A DNA stretch of 64,000 nucleotides, taken from Pycnococcus provasolii (lineage: Eukaryota; Chlorophyta; Pseudoscourfieldiophyceae; Pseudoscourfieldiales; Pycnococcaceae). Under the pieces are notes generated by a model that was given only the letters and a program-made list of their open reading frames with translations, had not been told where the DNA came from and ran no database searches. The number at the start of each line of letters is the position of its first letter. Position 1 is the stretch's first letter. Location: the NCBI GenBank assembly GCA_938743325.2, contig OW568866.1, positions 744,001-808,000 on the forward strand, written 5' to 3'. A program made the translations under genes and the position numbers. Shown one piece after another: positions 1 to 9,724 of the stretch.

Positions 1-151
1 CACGACACAACCGGTGTCCCAAAAAGTCCCCTTTAGGTATTTTGGTTCCACGAGGGATCCCCAATATCGCGTTCCGGGGCAATTTGCGCAACTTCAAAAC
101 TTGCCCCCGCGCAGGTCCCCCGCGCTCGCTCATTTTGTTCCCTGAGAATTC

Positions 152-185
152 CGTGTCGTCGTCGTCGTCGTCGTCGTGTGTTACC
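152..185 (+). repeat. TCG trinucleotide run in the SYS1 leader
   Basis: A GTC/TCG trinucleotide run of about eight units ends six bases before the SYS1 start codon. It lies in the presumed 5' untranslated leader. The same triplet recurs inside several coding regions of this window. Confidence 0.7.
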
Positions 186-797
186 ATGTGGTACGGCGCG
201 ACCATCTTCGACCCGTCCTTGATCCTCGCGCAGATGATGTGCATGCAGTCCGTCCTCTATCTCGCCATGGGCGCGCTCGTCTTCACCCTTCGGATATTCG
301 CCTGGCCGTACATCATTCGTGTCAAACACAAACACAACGACGCAGGAGAACACACAGGACCGCCCGCAGCCTGCGCGAGAGCACTGCCCATGGTGCTGGA
401 CCCGGCGTGCACAAACGCAACATCCGCAGAAGGCTGGCTCATCATTGGAGCGTGGGTCGTCACCGCCGTCATCTTGGCATTCGCGCTCGTTCCCATAATC
501 GAGCGCGCAAAAAAGTGCCTTGACTTTGTCGCCACGGCGTACGGCATACACTTCGTCGTCGCCAGCATCTACGCGCACAAGCTACCCAACACCGTCGCTT
601 TTTACTGCACGCAGATCTTTTGCATCGTCCTGAGCGCCGTTCTTGGCGAGTGGCTGTGTTTGAGCAGGGAGTTGCAAGAAATTCCCATAGCAGCACCGCC
701 TTCAGAATTACTGCCACTCACCTCCGAGCCTGCGGGTGAGGCTCCAGCATATGGGGGGAGGCGCTCGCCATTCGGTGGCGCGGCAGCAAAACGATAA
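186..797 (+). CDS. SYS1: SYS1 homologue, Golgi membrane protein
   Basis: Small four-span membrane protein of 203 residues. In yeast and animals SYS1 sits in the Golgi and recruits the small GTPase ARL3/ARFRP1, starting an Arl cascade at the trans-Golgi. Seen here: the N-terminus MWYGATIFDPSLILAQ matches the family pattern W-DP-LI-Q. Four hydrophobic stretches follow, then the family-typical KKCLDFVATAYGIHF and the C-terminal signature GEWLCLSRELQEIP (GEYLCM-ELKEIP in animals). The ATG at 186 is chosen because homology begins there; the open frame runs upstream without another ATG. A loop of about 45 residues between the first two spans and a tail of about 35 residues are longer than in animals. 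It converges on MCM8 with only 47 bases between stop codons. Confidence 0.9.
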   Translation: MWYGATIFDPSLILAQMMCMQSVLYLAMGALVFTLRIFAWPYIIRVKHKHNDAGEHTGPPAACARALPMVLDPACTNATSAEGWLIIGAWVVTAVILAFALVPIIERAKKCLDFVATAYGIHFVVASIYAHKLPNTVAFYCTQIFCIVLSAVLGEWLCLSRELQEIPIAAPPSELLPLTSEPAGEAPAYGGRRSPFGGAAAKR

Positions 798-844
798 GAA
801 AACGTATGCAATTTCTGTACTGTAGTTCATAATTTTTACAACAA

Positions 845-3628
845 TCAAGCGAGCTTCCACTTGCCCACGCCAGCCTTGAGAAGCTCACCTCCTTCGTTTA
901 GCATCTCAAGAAAGTCGCGAAAGCGCTCGCCGGCGTCTAGCACAAGGCCTATGCCCTCAGCCAGGTTACGCAAATCGTTCGTCTCGAAGACTTGCGGTTC
1001 TCCGCGAAATCCACCCGCAGACGTTCCAAGTTCGCGCCGACGAACTTCATTAAGCATGGCAGCAATGAAAGCCTTGCGGCGACCACTTTTAGACTTCCCA
1101 CCAGCCTGCACACGCCCAAAGTCGAGGCACCCACGCTCGTCCACGCAGCTATCGTACAGAGAATCGGACAGTAGACTGATGGCATCGCGCGCATCCGCCT
1201 CCGTGGCAACCGAGCGTAGCTCGCATCTCGCCCGCGCCTCCGTCAGGCGCACGAGGCTCTCCAGTTGCCGAGCTGTGATGGGCATACCCGCTGACATTGC
1301 CGCCGCCGCGCCCGTTCCGCTCGTCACTGCCGCCGCCCTTGCCGCGGCACGCTGGCGAAGGTCGACGTAGAAGTCGCTGAGCAGCGCCATTGCTCCCTGG
1401 GTCAGCTCTGGGAAGACGTACCGGCGTGCGTACGCAACAAGCTTGCGGTACAATTCCACTGGTAAGTTCTCGTAGGGATTCGTGGCTGCCGGGGCATCTT
1501 GATCACCTGAAGCGGTGGCAACTGCCGCGGCACCACGCAGCGCGAGCGCCTCCTCCGCGGTGTATGCCAGAGTCTCCACGAGACTTGGCCCATCCTGGCC
1601 AGGCACGGGTGCCATAGCAGCGTTTGCGACAAGGCCGAATGCCGCATCGGATGCACGCCCACGCCTCTCGCGCTCGGCACGTACCGCCTCGACGACATCA
1701 GGCATGTGCAGGCTAGCCTGTGCCCGGCGAGACGTGCCTCCTGCGTCAGCATCGTGCGACACGCGACGGTGCTTTGCCATGACGTGGTCCATGAGAACCT
1801 CGTCACGGTGCCATCCTCCGGCACCAGCGCCTGCACCGCCCACGGCTCCTGCCACGGCACCACCATCGTCGTCGATGAGCACGAATGCAAGGTCGAAGCG
1901 GCTCAGAACGTTGTGAGCCACCTTCAGATTCTCGTGGACGCTTTTCGCTCGATTGTAGTGGCCATTGCACGGATTTGCCGCCGCGAATATGGCGCAGCGC
2001 GATGGAAGGCTTGCGCTAAGCCCAGCCTTCGACACCGTCACCGTTTGCTGCTCCATAGCCTCCAGCAGTGTCTTGTGCTGGTGCCTCATTTTGTCAAACT
2101 CGTCGACACAGCACACGCCGCGGTCCGCGAGCACGGTAGCTCCAGCCTCCAGGCACGCCTCGCCGGAAACGGGATCGCGTCCTACGGAGGCAGTAAGGCC
2201 CGTTCCCGAGGATGCTGTGCCGCACACATAGATGCCACGGGGAGATCGATGGCAGGCTGCACGCAGAAGCCGACTCTTGCCCATTCCTGGATCACCCACG
2301 ACGAGGACGTGCGGATCCGCACGACTTGTGCCGCCGGCGCCGGAAAGGGAACTCGATGACTTGTCTGGTGCAGAGGAGGATCTTGCCTTGGGCACACCGC
2401 CAAATAGTCCTAGAACAAGAGCCGCCTTCACCTGAAGGTGGCCACAGATGGCTGGACATAGACTGTGCACGAGAGGCTTGAGCAGGCCACCTGGTGAATC
2501 TGCGAACCTGTCATGGAAGGCGCGCACGAAGTGCAGATCACGCTCGAGCAGTGGAGGGAACGACGACGGGCACGTGTCGCGTGGATCAGCGGGTGCTCGA
2601 AGATGTGCGACGGTGTTGTTAGTTGAGTCGGCGTGTGGCACAAGAGCGGCTGCCGCTGCGGCGGCGTTGTCGTGCTCGGCTCGACCCACTTCGCGCACGG
2701 ACGTCGCGCGCACGTGGAGCTCCATCAGGCACCCGTCACCTCGTCGAGCGACGCCGTTGCCACCACCATTCCTCGGCAGTGCCTCGCACACACCGCACAC
2801 CTCGACGACTGTACCCGCCTCCACGGTGCCCACGAGCGTGCCCACCACCTCCACTTCGATTGTCCTCGGCGCCGCGCCTTCCGCGCGCGGATCCGATCCC
2901 GCGAGCTCCTGCACGGTGACGCGCTGAACGTCGACGGTGTGCGCGCGCCGTAGGTCTGGCACAAAAGTTCGGCTACGGCACCCAGGTTCGTGGCATTTAT
3001 TCGGCGTTTCGTATCCTCTTCGTGAGTCAAGCGGCGTGAACTGCACGAAACCGCACGTGCCGCACCGGAAAGCCAGTGTCGTTGCCAGCTGTCTCGGCGG
3101 CGCGACGCGAAGCGCGGTTCCGTTGATGGTGGTCAGTCGACCAATTGCGTGCGCCTTGATTGATCTAATGGGCACCACGGGTGCACCTCTTAGCAGCGCT
3201 TCAAACCTCCGGCTGGCGTCCGCGCACGTGCTCTTGGCCACCGCCGCGAGGCGCGGCAGTGCGACAGCGAACGTCGCGGCGTGTGCGGCAGCTGCCAGGC
3301 ACGTAGCCGCCTCGAGCGGCGCGTGTTCAAGCGCGGGCACAAGATTTTGCAGTGGAGGTTGCTGTGTGGAGTTTTGTGACGACGACGACGACGACGACGA
3401 TGCCGCGTGTACAGTTTGCATGAGTGCGGGTATGTCTGCGTCAAGCACGTATGATGCGGCGTGGTTGGTGAGGTCGATGCGCGTGACGAGGAAGGTTTCC
3501 GCCGCTGCGTGTGCTTTGAAGAAAGCGAGTAGTTCTTCGAAGAGCACGCGTCTCCTGTCGTCGGTTTCCAGGCAGGTGGGCGACTGGAAGTGCATGTGCA
3601 GCGAGGCGGCTGCAGGAGGCACCGCCAT
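845..3628 (-). CDS. MCM8: MCM8 DNA helicase
   Basis: AAA+ MCM-family helicase of 927 residues. MCM8 works with MCM9 in homologous recombination and crosslink repair rather than in the replicative MCM2-7 ring. Seen here: an N-terminal zinc-binding region (CGTC, later CHEPGC), Walker A GDPGMGKS at about 445-452, Walker B and MCM signature VDEFDKM at about 508-514, and arginine finger LSRFDL at about 575-580. The block before Walker A (LCPAICGHLQVKAALVLGLFGG, split across the family signature) and the C-terminal winged-helix-like tail (SLYDSCVDERGCLDFGR) match MCM8 better than MCM9 or MCM2-7. The start is the first in-frame ATG at 3628 (AUGGCG context); the frame is open to 3670 but lacks ATG. 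A Ser run near residue 77 comes from a GTC repeat, and an Ala/Gly-rich insert follows the arginine finger. Confidence 0.9.
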   Translation of the reverse strand: MAVPPAAASLHMHFQSPTCLETDDRRRVLFEELLAFFKAHAAAETFLVTRIDLTNHAASYVLDADIPALMQTVHAASSSSSSSSQNSTQQPPLQNLVPALEHAPLEAATCLAAAAHAATFAVALPRLAAVAKSTCADASRRFEALLRGAPVVPIRSIKAHAIGRLTTINGTALRVAPPRQLATTLAFRCGTCGFVQFTPLDSRRGYETPNKCHEPGCRSRTFVPDLRRAHTVDVQRVTVQELAGSDPRAEGAAPRTIEVEVVGTLVGTVEAGTVVEVCGVCEALPRNGGGNGVARRGDGCLMELHVRATSVREVGRAEHDNAAAAAAALVPHADSTNNTVAHLRAPADPRDTCPSSFPPLLERDLHFVRAFHDRFADSPGGLLKPLVHSLCPAICGHLQVKAALVLGLFGGVPKARSSSAPDKSSSSLSGAGGTSRADPHVLVVGDPGMGKSRLLRAACHRSPRGIYVCGTASSGTGLTASVGRDPVSGEACLEAGATVLADRGVCCVDEFDKMRHQHKTLLEAMEQQTVTVSKAGLSASLPSRCAIFAAANPCNGHYNRAKSVHENLKVAHNVLSRFDLAFVLIDDDGGAVAGAVGGAGAGAGGWHRDEVLMDHVMAKHRRVSHDADAGGTSRRAQASLHMPDVVEAVRAERERRGRASDAAFGLVANAAMAPVPGQDGPSLVETLAYTAEEALALRGAAAVATASGDQDAPAATNPYENLPVELYRKLVAYARRYVFPELTQGAMALLSDFYVDLRQRAAARAAAVTSGTGAAAAMSAGMPITARQLESLVRLTEARARCELRSVATEADARDAISLLSDSLYDSCVDERGCLDFGRVQAGGKSKSGRRKAFIAAMLNEVRRRELGTSAGGFRGEPQVFETNDLRNLAEGIGLVLDAGERFRDFLEMLNEGGELLKAGVGKWKLA

Positions 3629-3822
3629 CTGCGAGTTGCGGCGTTTGAAGGGTGCGAAAACGAGCGCCAAGAGGGGGAGGGGGGAAAGGGGTTGGACCAG
3701 GAGGGGAAGGCCGCCATTCCATTCCAGGGTGGATCCCCAAGTGAACCCCTGGCTGGCGGCCCCTTTTTGGGACCCCTACCGTGGTCGTGGTATCTCGCGA
3801 GACCACCTCACCTGAATTGTGC
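3629..3822. promoter_or_regulatory. divergent promoter region, MCM8 / methyltransferase-fusion gene
   Basis: Short gap between two divergent starts. On the MCM8 strand a pyrimidine-rich tract (seen as GAGGGGGAGGGGGG at 3671-3684 and GGAGGGGAAGG at 3700-3710) lies 43-82 bases upstream of the MCM8 ATG. No TATA-like element stands out. Confidence 0.4.
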
Positions 3823-5931
3823 ATGGCGAGCAGACGAAGCACGTTCGGCCAATCACGTACCGCACACGTGCACCATGAGGTTGCTCTGAAGGCTAAGCAC
3901 GCGCATGTGAAGTATGCACGCCGCAGTGCTGGTGCTCCGAACAATGCGCACCACGCTCCTCCTACGACAAGTCCGCAAGTGAACATGCGCGCTGTGGGAA
4001 AAGCTATCGTACGACTCGCCATCGGAGGTGCGGGGAGCGCGCAGAATCTCGCACGGCGTATGCGACTAACCCTCGTCTTTCTTGACGACGACGACGACGA
4101 CCGAGCTGCTCGCGCAATCGTCGCAGAGCTACGGGCGCGAGACACGGACGACGGCGTTGACGTAGAGGCCATGGTACGGGCCGCGACGAACGCTGTAGTC
4201 ACGCGACACGTGACGACGTACAGGTATGCGCCTCTTGCTGCCCGACAAACAGCGGAAATGAGTCCCACGATGCATGCGACGGCGGAACTGTGCCGCGCAG
4301 TGGCGGACGCCATCGCAGACGGTCATGACGTGAGTGTGCACCCTCACGCAGGAAGGCTTGTGGCCCTGCCCTCCTTCGAGCATGCTGCTGCCGCCGCGAG
4401 GCGATGCAAAAACAGTCAGTCTGCGAGCCGTCTCAGAGCCGCCGCAAGGGTGCTCATTACCGCCGGTCTTCCAAACGCGTCTGCGCATGAAGCGGCAAAT
4501 GTCACGCTCGCACTCCGCCAACTTGCTGATGCTGACGTTGACGCAAGCAGTGCGCCCATGCCTCACGCACTGCTGCGTGCTGCCGCCTCACGCGCGGCAG
4601 ACGCCGCGGATCATATTCAGCCGTTCGAGGCTCCCGCACTTCGGCAGACGGTCGCGCGTGCACTTATTAACCTGCCTGGTGCCGGTGCATGCATGGCGCG
4701 TCTCGATGACGCGCTCGTCGCGTCGTGCGTGGCTCGATGGAGAGAAGACGAGACTATCGATGGTGATGTTGCTCTTGCATCTCTGGGGAAATTTGCTGAG
4801 CATGTCACGGATGTTGGCCCGGACAAGGTGGCAAGACTTTCTCTGGCTGCACGTCCATTCGTCGACGATGCCGTCTTGAGGTTAAACGCTGCCCGCGGAG
4901 ACGGGAAGACTGTCATCCCATGCAAGCGCCTCGCGCGCATCGCACAGGATCTCGTGTGGGCTGGCTGCGCGTCTCCCGGTGCTGTTGATAGAATCGCAAT
5001 CATTGCGGCTGATCGCGCAGCCAACGAGAGCATCGCTTGGCAGCCTCTCATGCACGCCGTGCAGCAGCTTTCCGCCGCAGGTGCGGGGCTGGCATCGGTG
5101 GTTGCCCTGGACACGCTCGCGCATCGCGCGAAGTCTGAGTTTGATGCAGTCACCTTCCGTGGGGACGAGGCGGGGAAGGAACGAGAAACGAGGGGACGCA
5201 TGCTCGCCGCTTCGCTAGCTGCTTCGGGATGCTCCAAGGCGCTAACACCATGGAATGACGAGGCTCTTCTTGTCGCCTTTCGCCTCGCGACGAGATTGCC
5301 AAAGCCAACGACAAGAGGAGTGGAGTACGAGGCGGGGGTGGTAGCATCGTCGATGGCGTCACTCGACGCGTCGCTTCCTCGCCTTGGTGTTGATTTGGGA
5401 TGCGGCGTGGGCGGATTTGTGCTTGGCGAAGCTCTCGGCGAAGGAGGTGACCCAAATCGTGCCTGGCTCGGCGTGGATGCCTGCGAGGCGGCGGTTCGCC
5501 GTGCCACGGGGTTAGCGGTTCGTTGCGGCGGATCTGGACGCGTTGCCTTTGCGCACTGCACCGCCGAGTCTGCCATCCACTCTCTGCTATCGCTTAAGGA
5601 TGTCCGCGGGCGTGTCGACGCTGTCACGATGCACTTCCCCACCCCTCCGAAGACTACGTCGGCGGAAGATGAAACGTTACACGGCAAGATGGGATTCCTA
5701 TTGACAAAGTCGGCGGCGGCGGGCATCGCAACGCTCCTTCGCGAGAGCGGCATCATGTATATTGCATCGAACGACGCTACTGTGTGCACGCGGGTGGCCT
5801 CTCAGATGGAGGTTTATGGTATGCGTGTTGTTGGCGATAGCAGCCCCTTCCGTGGCATAGCCGAAACAGACGCAGCCTCACGCGCAACAGGGCGTCACGT
5901 GCACAGTCTAGTCCTTTGTAATAGTATTTAA
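3823..5931 (+). CDS. helical-repeat protein with C-terminal TrmB-like methyltransferase domain
   Basis: 702 residues from the first in-frame ATG (3823). The next ATG, at 3985, would give 648 residues and removes a basic stretch that could be an organelle transit peptide. Residues of about 90-500 are rich in short amphipathic helices with Ala/Leu spacing, reminiscent of the OPR/RAP organellar RNA-binding proteins of algae; this assignment is an inference. Residues 521-537 (LGVDLGCGVGGFVLGEA) form an SAM-binding motif I, and FPTPP at 605-609 sits where tRNA guanine-N7 methyltransferases (TrmB) carry FPDPW. The TrmB Asp and the following His/Arg cluster are not preserved, so catalysis is doubtful. 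An Asp run near residue 90 comes from a GAC repeat. Substrate unknown; an organellar RNA role is a guess. Confidence 0.65.
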   Translation: MASRRSTFGQSRTAHVHHEVALKAKHAHVKYARRSAGAPNNAHHAPPTTSPQVNMRAVGKAIVRLAIGGAGSAQNLARRMRLTLVFLDDDDDDRAARAIVAELRARDTDDGVDVEAMVRAATNAVVTRHVTTYRYAPLAARQTAEMSPTMHATAELCRAVADAIADGHDVSVHPHAGRLVALPSFEHAAAAARRCKNSQSASRLRAAARVLITAGLPNASAHEAANVTLALRQLADADVDASSAPMPHALLRAAASRAADAADHIQPFEAPALRQTVARALINLPGAGACMARLDDALVASCVARWREDETIDGDVALASLGKFAEHVTDVGPDKVARLSLAARPFVDDAVLRLNAARGDGKTVIPCKRLARIAQDLVWAGCASPGAVDRIAIIAADRAANESIAWQPLMHAVQQLSAAGAGLASVVALDTLAHRAKSEFDAVTFRGDEAGKERETRGRMLAASLAASGCSKALTPWNDEALLVAFRLATRLPKPTTRGVEYEAGVVASSMASLDASLPRLGVDLGCGVGGFVLGEALGEGGDPNRAWLGVDACEAAVRRATGLAVRCGGSGRVAFAHCTAESAIHSLLSLKDVRGRVDAVTMHFPTPPKTTSAEDETLHGKMGFLLTKSAAAGIATLLRESGIMYIASNDATVCTRVASQMEVYGMRVVGDSSPFRGIAETDAASRATGRHVHSLVLCNSI

Positions 5932-6110
5932 GTAATTTAACACTGTATACAGTACTTATTAAAGTTACTATTTTTGTATTTGTGCGGAACCACGCGGGTA
6001 GGGTCAAACCCCCAATTATCCGATACTAAGAAAAATTTCAGCCATTCGTTTCTTCACATCCAGGGCATCAAAGAATCTCTCCGGGTGAAGTTGCCGAGGA
6101 GAATACTCCG

Positions 6111-8099
6111 ATGGCAGCGCTATCGATCCACACGCTCGCAGTCCACCTTCTTCTCGTCGCGTCGGTAGCACGCTCAGACCAATCGGCGTGGCTCGCTGAT
6201 TGGTCGAACGCTAACAACGGCACGCCGCCAGCAGAATGGACTTCTGAAAGTTGGAGTGATTACGTTGCCAATCAGGGCGCAGCGTGTGCTCGAATCGCTG
6301 TCGAGTGGGCAGGTGCGACCTGCACATCTTGCTTGCGTGATGACGAGATCATCAAAGACGTTGACGACCAGGAATCTTCTGCATGCCTCTCACGGTCGTC
6401 CGCAGACGACGTTCTCGTGGAGGAGCGCGCTCTGTTCGCCGGTCGATCGGATGCAACGAAACTGTGGAGAACGACGAGTCGTCTTTTTAGGGACGATGCG
6501 CGCATCGAGGAGGTTGAGCTATCCTTACCGGTGTCAGCATGGAAGCGCATCGTCGACAATCCTGCCGCAGAACAATACGAGACGGGAAACATCACGCTGA
6601 TTAGCACAGGAAAGCACGTCAGCGGGGTGGGCATTCGACCCAAGGGGTACTATGGATCCTTGCGCCTCTGCCTCGTGAATATGACCACGTGCCAGAAGCT
6701 CAGCTACAAAATCAAAATCACGCATTCAGACAAGAAGGCGCGGCTACTTGGCCTCAAGAGATTGCAGCTGCATGCGTCGAGCAGCGATCCAACACTCATG
6801 CGCGAGAAGCTGTCGTACTCTTTGTGGCGTGAGATGGGCGTTCCAGCCGTACGCCAAATCTACGCCGATCTGTACCTCCGCCTCATTCCAGACGGTGACG
6901 GAGGAGATGTTGACGTGGTAGCGACAACATCTAACAGCACGACTCCCACGAGGTACCCACTTGGGGTGCATCTCCTAACGGAGGTGATGGATGGGCGCTT
7001 CACGGAGACTTACGATGGTGCTGGTGGCGGCGATGGCACGCTCCTCAAGGAAGTTTTCCCAGGTCTGAACAAGACAGAGATTGCGGAGAGATTGGAAACG
7101 AACGAGAACAAAAAGAAGGTTCGGGAAAATAGCGTCGCACAAGTGCTTGCTTGGGCTGATGCGCTGAACGCGGCCACAGATGACTACGAACTTGCGAAGG
7201 TGATGTTTCAATTCGCGGATGTGCCAAATTGGGCTGCATATACCGCGGTGGACCGTGCTGTGCAGCATTGGGATGGGCCGTGGAATTTTCGCTGCAAACA
7301 TGTCGGATCAGATGGTGAGAGCCCAAAGAGCCCAAAGGACATGTGCGATGGCGCTGACACCGTGAATGCCATGACTCACAACTTTATGATCTACGAGAGA
7401 GATGACGACGACAAAACAACACGGTTCCAGATGTGGCCGTGGGACGTGGACTCCACTTGGAAGTCGGCGAAGCAGCTAGAAAACCAAATCGGTGCTTTGC
7501 CCGAATGGGATGAGGCGTCCTCGCCTGCCGCGTGCCGCAGGACATTCACCACAACATACAACATGACCGAGCAATACGCGCCGTCATGTTCAAGGGTAGT
7601 GCGCTCACTAGGGCGTGGCTTGCGTGCCGAGTATGTCAAGGCCGTGCGACAACTGCTCAATGGCCCATTACAGCTTTGCCGCATCCAAGCCAAAATAGAC
7701 CGCTGGTACGGTCGCATTGGACAACTCATTCAGCGCGACCGCGAGCTTGGCTTATACCCTGGGAGACTTTCGAAAGGAGCAGATGATGATGAAAACAACA
7801 ACGGACGACAGTTGGATGAAGGGGGGATGATGGGCCAAGATCCGCAAAAGTCGTTCGAGGCGCACGTGCTTGCTCTTCGAGACGAGATTGTGCCCAGTCT
7901 CATAGAGCGTTTGCGAGACTCGGTGAGTTGTTCGAGGGCGCTCGGATCCGCGGCTGACTGGGGCACGGGTCTTCCTTGGTCGAACAAGGAGGATCGAATC
8001 GTGGCGTTGTGGCAAGCGAGTGATAGGAACATGAGGACTGGCGAGAGCTTTGGTGGCGTGGGTGGCTACTTAAAAGAGCTCATTGACTTAAATAAATGA
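6111..8099 (+). CDS. secreted CotH-kinase-like protein
   Basis: 662 residues beginning with a clear signal peptide (MAALSIHTLAVHLLLVASVARS), so the product enters the secretory pathway. The body matches the CotH kinase fold: an N-terminal beta-rich block with PKGYYGSLRLC, then KIKITHSDKKARLLGLKRLQLHA (metal/nucleotide region, read across the family motif), REKLSYSLWREMGVP, a YPLGVHLLTEVMD strand, HWDGPWNFR at about 386-394 and the acidic WPWDVDSTW at about 442-450. The last two correspond to the catalytic H-D-N and D-D elements of bacterial CotH, which phosphorylates the spore coat protein CotG. Eukaryotic CotH-like proteins exist in fungi and algae; substrates here are unknown. The ATG at 6111 is the only one that gives the signal peptide. 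Same strand as the upstream gene, 180 bases apart. Confidence 0.75.
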   Translation: MAALSIHTLAVHLLLVASVARSDQSAWLADWSNANNGTPPAEWTSESWSDYVANQGAACARIAVEWAGATCTSCLRDDEIIKDVDDQESSACLSRSSADDVLVEERALFAGRSDATKLWRTTSRLFRDDARIEEVELSLPVSAWKRIVDNPAAEQYETGNITLISTGKHVSGVGIRPKGYYGSLRLCLVNMTTCQKLSYKIKITHSDKKARLLGLKRLQLHASSSDPTLMREKLSYSLWREMGVPAVRQIYADLYLRLIPDGDGGDVDVVATTSNSTTPTRYPLGVHLLTEVMDGRFTETYDGAGGGDGTLLKEVFPGLNKTEIAERLETNENKKKVRENSVAQVLAWADALNAATDDYELAKVMFQFADVPNWAAYTAVDRAVQHWDGPWNFRCKHVGSDGESPKSPKDMCDGADTVNAMTHNFMIYERDDDDKTTRFQMWPWDVDSTWKSAKQLENQIGALPEWDEASSPAACRRTFTTTYNMTEQYAPSCSRVVRSLGRGLRAEYVKAVRQLLNGPLQLCRIQAKIDRWYGRIGQLIQRDRELGLYPGRLSKGADDDENNNGRQLDEGGMMGQDPQKSFEAHVLALRDEIVPSLIERLRDSVSCSRALGSAADWGTGLPWSNKEDRIVALWQASDRNMRTGESFGGVGGYLKELIDLNK

Positions 8100-9724
8100 T
8101 GCGGATTACAGTGGTGCGAGCGAGGGCACAGAGAGCCTCGTCGCCACATCGCACTGGATGTTGCGAGGCGCCGAAAACACAAACGACGTCCGAGAAATGG
8201 TGTTATGGTGGGTAACAGCTCTGGCTGGTTGTGGAGAATTTTTTCGCAAAGTAATTTTTCATACAAAGAGACCTTAGCCTTAGTCTTAGTTAAAAAAGAA
8301 AGAAGTGAAGAGCACGTGACATCACCGATAGCTAGTACTCCACCCACCAACCCTTGGGGACCGTCCCGCCTTTTTTCCCAAAGTTGTGCTTTCGGCATGG
8401 TGCGGCAGGACACGTGTCGTTCCGAATCAAGCATCATCAAACGTTACGCTGTAGTGAAGAGCTTGTCAAAAGGGAATATCGAAAATATCAACGGGGGAGA
8501 TCTTCATATCTTGCGTGCGGAGGGTCCGAAAGTGCTTGGCCATCGTCTGAAAGTGACGTTGTCCATTGAATGCCTGAAATATCTTTTTGCTTTTCGCCAA
8601 AAAGGCAAAATTCGCCCTGGAAAAGGGCAATGAGATCTGCACGGTTCTCAGCGATGCACGATGCACGTAGGAAGAGCGTCGCATGCACTTGACGCGTTTG
8701 CCCTACGGGGGCAAGCGGCGCTGCAGAGAAGAAGGGAATACGAAAGACGAAACTGAGCGAATGGCACCGTGGAAAAAGGAAGCTTTCGCCTGTGATTTGA
8801 CGCGCTCTTTCTTCCGCCGAATGCCAGCGATGGAAGGGGGGGGAGATTGAACACCACATGCGGGAGAGTGCTGGAAGCATGCTTCCCTCGCATGCATGCA
8901 GGTTCTTTTTTGTTCCCTGCAACCTCCGAAGCAAGCAAGCGCGGCTTCGATTCCGCCCCCATTCCACCCTGCTCGCGCGTGCTGCCGTGCATTGCCAAGC
9001 GTGATACCAAGGCGCGGCGTGCTCAGAACGTCTTTGCACCAATCGACTGGTGACACCGTGTCTTAAAGCTGCTTAAGGTACGTCCTTTCCCCTAATTTGT
9101 GCAAGGTGGGAACTTAACGTGGGTGTGGTGCGGTAACTTCGCGAGAGCCACTTCGCTGATCTTCTCCAAGATATTTTTTGTTGCTTTTACCAAAATCATG
9201 GAGGAGTGGTGGTGTCACTCTTTTGAGAGGCACTTTGATATGTGCGCATGCACGGAACTCGCGCCTCTAAACAGTGCCTCTCTTTTCCTGTCGTGGTGGT
9301 GAAATTGAGACGCGTGTTTGCGTATTTTTGCTTGTGGTGGACGCACGCACGAACATGACGGTGCCGAAGGGAAGCAGAATGCAATCACAAGAAAGGCAAT
9401 CACTCACACATACCAACACTCGCACACACACACACACACTCATATATATATACACACACACACACACACGAACACACACTCGCACGCACACACGCACGCC
9501 CACGCCCACCACTTTGACCTATTCGCATTGTACATGCTGGCTCCACAAACTGCGTTTATTTATTTTTTGCCGCGTTCGACTTCGCACCTTCCCTGTCGTT
9601 CCCTGCAAACACCCAACTGAAAACCAAACCGCTAAAAACAAAACCTCGAATCAAATCAAAAAATATCTAATTTTTTCCACGTATTTTCGGCGCGATTCTG
9701 CCCCCCATTCTTCGCAGCATCAGC
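8100..9724. other. long intergenic region without a recognisable gene
   Basis: About 1.6 kb between the CotH-like gene and ClpC. No reading frame has family similarity or unusual length, and no tRNA-like fold was found. The only structured element is the CA/TA microsatellite near 9418-9500. The last 200 bases are AT-rich and presumably hold the ClpC promoter and leader. Confidence 0.6.
9407..9506. repeat. CA/TA dinucleotide microsatellite
   Basis: Interrupted (CA)n with an internal (TA)5 segment and later CG-containing units, about 100 bases, some 220 bases upstream of the ClpC start. Confidence 0.9.

Noticed and set aside
4617-5789. 390-residue open frame antisense to the methyltransferase-fusion gene
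   Set aside because: No motif, and the sense frame holds an SAM-binding motif in the same stretch.
8205-8633. 142-residue open frame between the CotH-like gene and ClpC
   Set aside because: No recognisable motif or start context, composition like surrounding noncoding DNA.
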